From positions 1 through 32,868 of the forward strand of contig JAJEIT010000046.1 of NCBI GenBank assembly GCA_022827945.1: DNA of 32,868 nucleotides, in the 5' to 3' direction. Positions 28,558-32,868 of the stretch are shown here, in pieces. The DNA is from Dehalococcoidia bacterium (GTDB lineage Bacteria > Chloroflexota > Dehalococcoidia > Tepidiformales > Tepidiformaceae). Both the position numbers and the translations under genes were made by a program. The notes beneath the pieces were generated by a model. That model ran no database searches. It was not told the origin of the DNA and saw only the letters and a program-made list of their open reading frames with translations. The first letter of the stretch is position 1. Every line of letters starts with the position of its first letter.

Positions 28558-29424
28558 ATGCCTGAATACCAGACCGTCCTCTACGAGAACCTGACGCCCG
28601 AGATCGTGCGCGTCCGCATGAACCGCCCCGAGGCCCGCAATGCCCAGGACCTGCGGCTCACGCGCGACCTGAACGACGCCTTCGACCACGCCAACCAGGA
28701 CGACCAGGTGAAGGTCATCATCCTCAGCGGCGAGGGTCCCCACTTCAACTCCGGCCACGACATGCGCGGCGGCACCGGGCTCGGCTTCAACGATGTCCGC
28801 CCCGTCGGCACGTGGGCCAACTTCGACCTGGAAGGCGCTGAGGGCGCGATGGCCAAGGAGGAGGAGATCTACCTCCAGATGTGCCGCCGCTGGCGCAACC
28901 TGCCCAAGCCGATGATCGCCGAAGTGCACGGCAAGACCATCGCCGGCGGCCTCATGCTCGCCTGGGTCTGCGACATCATCATCGCCTCCGAAGACGCCGA
29001 GTTCCGCGACCTCGTCGTGGGCTGGGGCATCCCCGGCGTCGAGTACTTCGCGCACCCGTGGGAGTTCGGCCACCGGCTCGCCCGCCAGATGCTCTACACC
29101 GGCGACTGGGTGAGCGCGCAGCGCGCCTACGAGGCGGGCATGGTGAACGAGGTCGTGCCCCGCGAGGAGCTGAGCGAGTACGTCGAGAACCTTGCGCGCA
29201 AGATCGCGGAGAAGCCGTCCTTCGGTCTGAAGATTACGAAGGAAGCGGTGAACCAGACGCAGGATGCGCAGGGTCTGTGGACGGCTCAGCAGGCCGTGTT
29301 CATCATGCACACGCTCGCCCACACCCACTGGCGCGAGGTCAGCGGCGCCGGCATCTACCAGGGCGAGGGCGCGGCCCCGAGGCCCGGCGGCGGCGCCCGC
29401 AGGGAAGCCTCTGCGGCCAACTGA
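28558..29424 (+). CDS. Crotonase-superfamily protein (enoyl-CoA hydratase/isomerase-like)
   Basis: The 288-residue protein has the crotonase fold: RVRMNRPEARNAQDLRL (18-34), the oxyanion-hole segment HFNSGHDMRGG (62-72), VHGKTIAGGLMLAWVCDII (123-141) and AEFRDLVVGWGIPGV (147-161). By hand alignment the two glutamates used by classical hydratases (Glu144 and Glu164 of rat crotonase) are Met133 and a non-Glu residue near D151-L152. It thus should not be a standard hydratase; isomerase, hydrolase, decarboxylase or dehalogenase-type chemistry is possible. The strong TATACT promoter and CGGAGGG site suggest good expression. The last 15-20 residues (GGGARREASAAN) are a low-complexity tail. Confidence 0.9.
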   Translation: MPEYQTVLYENLTPEIVRVRMNRPEARNAQDLRLTRDLNDAFDHANQDDQVKVIILSGEGPHFNSGHDMRGGTGLGFNDVRPVGTWANFDLEGAEGAMAKEEEIYLQMCRRWRNLPKPMIAEVHGKTIAGGLMLAWVCDIIIASEDAEFRDLVVGWGIPGVEYFAHPWEFGHRLARQMLYTGDWVSAQRAYEAGMVNEVVPREELSEYVENLARKIAEKPSFGLKITKEAVNQTQDAQGLWTAQQAVFIMHTLAHTHWREVSGAGIYQGEGAAPRPGGGARREASAAN

Positions 29425-29448
29425 CCCAGCCGTACGGCAACCAGCACA

Positions 29449-29474
29449 AGCGGGCGGCTTTCGGGCCGCCTGCT
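29449..29474 (+). promoter_or_regulatory. Hairpin between the crotonase and Ddn-like genes
   Basis: A 10-bp stem (29449-29458 with 29465-29474, one G.U pair) encloses a 6-nt loop. No T tract follows. The ribosome-binding site of the next gene begins about 8 bases later, so it may act as a leader or processing hairpin as well as a weak terminator. Confidence 0.4.
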
Positions 29475-29495
29475 CCGTTCCCGGGAGGCTGACTC

Positions 29496-29948
29496 GTGCT
29501 CTTCAATATCCTCACCCGCCTCAACATCCTGCGCCCGGTCGAGAGTTTCCTCGTGCGATTCCTCGGCTTGTCGGTCGTGAGCTGGCACATCAGCCGCCAG
29601 AGCGGCGTTCCCTACGTGCCCACGGCCATGCTCACCACCATCGGCCGCACCAGTGGCGACCTTCGCTCCGTGCCCCTCTTCTACTTCCGCGACGGTCGCG
29701 ACTTCGTGCTCATCGGCTCGAAGGGAGGCGCGCCCGCACACCCCGCGTGGTTCCCCAACCTCGTCGCCAACCCGCAGGCGTGGCTGCGCGTGAACACCCG
29801 CCGCATCCCCGTCACCGCCGAGGTCGTCGAAGGCGAGGACCGCGACCGCCTCTGGGCGATCGCTGCCGCCGCCTACCCGCCCTACATCGAGTACCAGGAG
29901 CGCGCCACCCCCCGCCAGATCCCGGTGGTCCGCCTCCGGAGGCGGTAG
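29496..29948 (+). CDS. Ddn-like F420-dependent nitroreductase-family protein
   Basis: The 150-residue split-barrel protein belongs to the deazaflavin-dependent nitroreductase (Ddn) family, which uses reduced F420. Diagnostic segments are AMLTTIGRTSGDLRSVPLFYF (Arg/Ser phosphate contacts), FVLIGSKGGAPAHPAWFPNL and ANPQAWLRVNTRRIPVTAEVV, followed by AAYPPYIEYQERA. An amphipathic N-terminal helix may associate with the membrane, as in Ddn. GTG 29496 has GGGAGG upstream. The stop lies inside a palindrome shared with the convergent dehydrogenase gene. Confidence 0.93.
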   Translation: MLFNILTRLNILRPVESFLVRFLGLSVVSWHISRQSGVPYVPTAMLTTIGRTSGDLRSVPLFYFRDGRDFVLIGSKGGAPAHPAWFPNLVANPQAWLRVNTRRIPVTAEVVEGEDRDRLWAIAAAAYPPYIEYQERATPRQIPVVRLRRR

Positions 29949-29959
29949 GGACCTACCGC
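29930..29959. terminator. Two overlapping perfect palindromes at a convergent gene junction
   Basis: CCGCCTCCGGAGGCGG (29930-29945) is self-complementary. GCGGTAGG (29942-29949) and CCTACCGC (29952-29959) are perfect arms with a GA centre, and contain both TAG stop codons (plus strand 29946-29948, minus strand 29955-29953). They could be a bidirectional terminator, but no T tracts follow. Confidence 0.5.
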
Positions 29960-30714
29960 GGGGCCAGCCGCAGCGCTCCGTCCAGCCGGATCGTCTCGCC
30001 GTTGATCATCGGGTTCTCGATGATCGAGCAGGCCAGTTGCGCGTACTCCTCCGGCTTGCCCAGGCGCGTCGGGAAGGGGGTCACGCTCGCGAGCGCCTCC
30101 CTCGCGGCGTCGGGGAGGCCGAGCAGCATCGGCGTCAGGAAGAGCCCCGGCGCGATCGTGTTGTTGCGAACGCCGTCGCGCGCGAGGTCCCGCGCGATCG
30201 GCAGGGTCATCCCCACGACGCCGCCCTTCGAAGCCGAGTAGGCAGCTTGCCCAACCTGCCCCTCGAACGCCGCCACCGATGCGGTGTTGATCATGACCCC
30301 GCGCTCGCCGTCTTCAGTTGGCTCGTTCTTGACCATCTCCGCCGCGGCCACCCGGATCGCGTTGAACGTCCCGATCAGGTTGATGTTCACCGTCCGCGTG
30401 AAGAGCTCAAGGTTGGCCGGCCCTTCCCGCCCGACCGTGCGATCGGCGGTCGCGATGCCGGCGCAGTTGATGAGGATGTGGACGCCGCCGTGCGCGGCTG
30501 CGGCGGCCGCCACCGCCTGCGTGACCTGCTCGTCGCTGGTCACGTCCGCCTCGGTGAAGATGCCGCTCAGGCTTGCCGCCACCTCCGCGCCGTTCGAACT
30601 CCCCAGGTCGAGGATCGCGACCTTCGCGCCCCGCGCGTGTAGCTCGCGCGCCGTCGCCTCGCCCAGTCCCGAACCGCCGCCCGTCACGATCGCGCTCAAT
30701 CCGTTGATGTCCAT
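29953..30714 (-). CDS. SDR-family 3-hydroxyacyl-CoA dehydrogenase-like protein
   Basis: The 253-residue classical short-chain dehydrogenase has TGGGSGLG (11-18) for NAD binding, INCAGIA (82-88), S146 in NTASVAAF, and the YxxxK pair Y159/K163. It resembles 17-beta-HSD10 (3-hydroxy-2-methylbutyryl-CoA dehydrogenase) in the LFTRTVNINLIGTFN and RNNTIAPGLFLTPML stretches. An acyl-CoA substrate is therefore a reasonable inference. ATG 30714 follows GGAGAG by 6 bases. The divergent acyl-CoA carboxylase gene and shared operator-like repeats suggest joint control. Confidence 0.93.
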   Translation of the reverse strand: MDINGLSAIVTGGGSGLGEATARELHARGAKVAILDLGSSNGAEVAASLSGIFTEADVTSDEQVTQAVAAAAAAHGGVHILINCAGIATADRTVGREGPANLELFTRTVNINLIGTFNAIRVAAAEMVKNEPTEDGERGVMINTASVAAFEGQVGQAAYSASKGGVVGMTLPIARDLARDGVRNNTIAPGLFLTPMLLGLPDAAREALASVTPFPTRLGKPEEYAQLACSIIENPMINGETIRLDGALRLAPR

Positions 30715-30730
30715 GTCAGCTCTCCGCAGC

Positions 30731-30759
30731 CGTGGTAGTGCCGGATGCGTTCTACCACG
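30731..30759. promoter_or_regulatory. Inverted repeat in the SDR/carboxylase divergent promoter region
   Basis: CGTGGTAG (30731-30738) and CTACCACG (30752-30759) are perfect 8-base arms separated by 13 bases. The position, 17-45 bases upstream of the SDR start, fits an operator. Confidence 0.5.
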
Positions 30760-30798
30760 TACGCCGTCGCGGGGCGATTCCGGGGGCGGCGTGCGGCG

Positions 30799-30837
30799 TA
30801 CACTGCGCGAGGGTCGAACGCCCTGAAAGAGCGTTCG
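30799..30837 (+). promoter_or_regulatory. -10 box and leader hairpin/operator of the carboxylase gene
   Basis: TACACT (30799-30804) is a -10 box. CGAACGC (30815-30821) and GCGTTCG (30831-30837) are perfect 7-base arms around CCTGAAAGA. They lie between the predicted start site and the ribosome-binding site GGGAGGTG (30838-30845), so they could form an mRNA hairpin or a TetR-like operator. Confidence 0.5.
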
Positions 30838-30848
30838 GGGAGGTGACG

Positions 30849-32441
30849 ATGGCCACCGACGCCGAGTCCCGCAAGGAAGCATCCGCGTCCTGGTCCGACT
30901 CCGTCGACGAGATTGAGCGGCGCCGCGAACTGGCGGGCCGAATGGGCGGCGAGGAACGCGTCGCCCGCCAGCGAGCCCAGGGCAAGCTCACCATCCGCGA
31001 ACGCATCGACGGCTTTCTCGACCCCGGTTCCTTCTTCGAGGTCGGGGGCATGGCCGGAACGGGCGAGTACGACGCCGACGGCCGCCTCACCGACTTCATC
31101 CCTGCCGGCTACGTGCTCGGCCTTGGCACCGTCGATGGCCGCGAGGTCTGCGTCGGCGGCGAAGACTTCACCGTACGCGGCGGCTCTGGCGGGGGCGGCA
31201 AGGGGCCCGGGCGCTGGCTGCAGCCCGCCGCCCTCCAGCGCCGCATCCCCCTCATCCAGTTCGCCGACGGCGCCGGCGCCTCCGCTCGCAGCTACGACGA
31301 CGCCGGCCGCATGCACCTCCCCGACGGGAACCAGTGGGCGCGCGACGCGGAGCTCCTCTCGAAGGTGCCGGTCTGCTCCGCGATCGTCGGCCCATCCGCC
31401 GGCCACGTCGCCGGACGCGCCGTGCTCTCGCACTTCAGCGTCATGGTGCGCGGGCAGGGACAGGTGTTCGCCGCCGGGCCGCCCGTCGTGAAGCGCGCCA
31501 TCGGCGAGGACCTGACGAAGGAGGAGCTTGGCGGCGTCGGCGTGCACGTCCGCACCAGCGGCGTCGTCGACAACGAAGCGGAGGATGAGGAGGACGCCTT
31601 CCGCCAGATCCGCGCGTTTCTCAGCTACATGCCCAGGAACGTCTGGGAGGTGCCGCCGCGCACCCCGACTGGCGACCCCGCCGACCGTCGCGAGGAAGCC
31701 CTCCTCTCCATCGTCCCCCGCGACCGCACGCGCTGGTACGACATGCGCCGGCTCATCGAGCTCGTCGTCGACAACGGCGAGTTCTTCGAGATGCGCCGCT
31801 CCTTTGGTCGAAGCCTTATCACCGGCTTCGCCCGCTTCGACGGCTACCCCGTCGGCGTCATCGCCAACGACCCCAAGGTCTACGCCGGCGCCATGACCGC
31901 CGATTCCGCCGACAAGCAGACCCACTTCGTCGATCTCTGCAACACCTTCAGCATTCCCGTTGTCCTCTTTGTCGATGTGCCCGGCTTCATGATCGGCTCC
32001 CGTTCCGAGCGTGAGGGCGTCATGCGGGCCGGGATGCGCGCGGTCGTAGCAGGGTCCAGCGCGACCATCCCCTCGATCGCGATCCAGGTGCGCAAGTCGT
32101 ACGGCATGGCCGGCGATGCCGCCGCCTGCCTCGGCGGCCCCGACGCCCTCAAGATGCGTTTCGGCTGGCCCTCTGGCGAGTGGGGCTCGATTCCCATCGA
32201 GGGCGGTGTCGCCGCTGCCTACCGTCGCGAGATCGAGAACGCCGACGACCCGGAGGCCCGGCGCGCCGAGATCGAGGAGCGACTGTTGCAGGGCCGCTCC
32301 CCCTTCAAGGTGGCCGAGGCGTTCGAGGTCCTCGACATCATCGATCCGCGCGAGACGCGCCCCATCATCTGCCGCTTCATCGAGAGCGCCCAGGAGACCC
32401 TGCGGCGCAACCTCGGGCCCAAGGGCCCCGTTCGCCCCTGA
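30849..32441 (+). CDS. Acyl-CoA carboxylase carboxyltransferase (beta) subunit
   Basis: The 530-residue protein is the biotin-dependent carboxyltransferase subunit of the propionyl/methylcrotonyl-CoA carboxylase or methylmalonyl-CoA decarboxylase group. The N-terminal ARQRAQGKLTIRERIDGFLD and the paired crotonase-like halves are typical. The first half has GRAVLSHFSVMVRGQGQVFAAGPPVVK and the second half has DVPGFMIGSRSEREGVMRAG and PSIAIQVRKSYGMAGDA. Its specificity is unresolved. No biotin carboxylase or BCCP gene is visible downstream in the window. ATG 30849 follows GGGAGGTG; the earlier GTG in frame at 30732 would run through the promoter. A CoA-transferase gene follows by 4 bases. Confidence 0.93.
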   Translation: MATDAESRKEASASWSDSVDEIERRRELAGRMGGEERVARQRAQGKLTIRERIDGFLDPGSFFEVGGMAGTGEYDADGRLTDFIPAGYVLGLGTVDGREVCVGGEDFTVRGGSGGGGKGPGRWLQPAALQRRIPLIQFADGAGASARSYDDAGRMHLPDGNQWARDAELLSKVPVCSAIVGPSAGHVAGRAVLSHFSVMVRGQGQVFAAGPPVVKRAIGEDLTKEELGGVGVHVRTSGVVDNEAEDEEDAFRQIRAFLSYMPRNVWEVPPRTPTGDPADRREEALLSIVPRDRTRWYDMRRLIELVVDNGEFFEMRRSFGRSLITGFARFDGYPVGVIANDPKVYAGAMTADSADKQTHFVDLCNTFSIPVVLFVDVPGFMIGSRSEREGVMRAGMRAVVAGSSATIPSIAIQVRKSYGMAGDAAACLGGPDALKMRFGWPSGEWGSIPIEGGVAAAYRREIENADDPEARRAEIEERLLQGRSPFKVAEAFEVLDIIDPRETRPIICRFIESAQETLRRNLGPKGPVRP

Positions 32442-32445
32442 ACGC

Positions 32446-32868
32446 ATGGCGGACGGTGTCACCGTAGTCGAGCTCGGAGGCGGTGTCGCCTCCGCGTACT
32501 GCGGGCGGCTCCTCGCGGGCGCTGGGGCGGATGTCGTGACCTGCGAGCCAGACGCGGGAAGCCCCCTCCGCTCCGCCCATCCCCTGCTTCCCGACGGGCG
32601 CTCGGCTCTCTTCGAGTATCTCGGAATGTACAAGCGCTCCGCCGTCCTTGCGGACGACGATGTGGAGCGTCTGGTCGCCAGGGCCGACATCGTCATCGAT
32701 GAGGTCGACGTCGAAGCCGGCAAGACGCCCGAAGCGGTCGCCGTCCGCATCGCACGCTTCCGGGCGCTGAATCCGCGCCTGGTCGCGGTCGTCTGCGGCC
32801 CCTTCGGACTGACCGGGCCGTATGTGGAACGGCGCTCGTCCGCCCTCGTGGACTGGGCCATGAGCGGC
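32446..32868 (+). CDS. Family III CoA-transferase, 3' truncated by window
   Basis: Translation from ATG 32446, 4 bases after the carboxylase stop, gives 141 residues and the frame is open to the window end. The segments VTVVELGGGVASAYCGRLLAGAGADVV, ADIVIDEVDV and RFRALNPRLVAVVCGPFGLTGPY are the N-terminal CaiB/BaiF signature. No ribosome-binding site is visible before the ATG, so translation is probably coupled to the carboxylase gene. The catalytic Asp region is outside the window. It would be the third family III CoA-transferase here. Confidence 0.85.
   Translation, partial: MADGVTVVELGGGVASAYCGRLLAGAGADVVTCEPDAGSPLRSAHPLLPDGRSALFEYLGMYKRSAVLADDDVERLVARADIVIDEVDVEAGKTPEAVAVRIARFRALNPRLVAVVCGPFGLTGPYVERRSSALVDWAMSG

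Noticed and set aside
30696-32861. 721-residue minus-strand ORF
   Set aside because: It is antisense to the acyl-CoA carboxylase gene and partial CoA-transferase, both with clear family motifs.
1-32868. CRISPR array, insertion sequence, integrase, prophage or riboswitch
   Set aside because: No short regularly spaced repeats, transposase, integrase or known riboswitch core was seen on either strand.

Overview
This is a GC-rich, densely packed bacterial chromosome segment with about 36 protein genes, one tRNA gene and short intergenic gaps. The gene mix suggests an aerobic heterotroph: heme A synthesis, cytochrome P450, many acyl-CoA enzymes, and flavin/F420-type oxidoreductases (two LLM-class proteins and one Ddn-like protein). 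With the two-copy 62-residue surface repeat, short or absent leaders and an encoded tRNA CCA end, this points to Chloroflexota (perhaps Dehalococcoidia-like) or an actinobacterium. The assignment is inference; there is no rRNA or other marker gene in the window.

Layout. 1-3.4 kb (+): the 3' part of an N-acyl-D-amino-acid deacylase-type amidohydrolase, a RidA protein, a P450 and a small conserved-looking ORF, then a promoter-plus-two-hairpin unit that may be a small RNA. 3.5-9.2 kb (-): NYN nuclease, AlkZ-like winged-helix protein, DAO-type oxidase, secreted repeat protein, and the ctaA-ctaB pair. 9.3-15.8 kb: alternating singletons (sirtuin, nitroreductase, LLM oxidoreductase, a HigBA toxin-antitoxin pair with an elaborate operator, a LysM-HNH-Excalibur lipoprotein, tRNA-Pro(GGG), MFS transporter, exonuclease III). 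15.8-17.5 kb (-): amidohydrolase and membrane protein leading into exonuclease III.

17.5-24.7 kb (-) is the most coherent block. An APH-fold kinase of the ACAD10/11 type, two family III CoA-transferases, a DUF35 Zn-ribbon/OB protein, an Ltp-type thiolase-fold protein and an LLM oxidoreductase are joined mostly by 4-nt ATGA overlaps. A separately promoted ferredoxin-reductase-like flavoprotein lies upstream. The likely theme is CoA activation and side-chain cleavage of an unidentified carboxylic acid. 24.8-32.9 kb adds a DinB-like protein, two tandem ecdysteroid-kinase-like proteins, an HpcH/HpaI aldolase, a crotonase that appears to lack its catalytic glutamates, a Ddn-like protein, and a short-chain dehydrogenase divergent from an acyl-CoA carboxylase beta chain followed by a third family III CoA-transferase cut by the window edge.

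Regulation seen in the sequence. Most transcription units have a -10 box of the form TANNCT with a poor -35. Several start codons lie six bases after the -10 box, which implies leaderless mRNAs. Convergent genes end extremely close together, twice sharing one CTAG that serves as both stop codons. No CRISPR array, insertion sequence, prophage, riboswitch or replication origin was seen.
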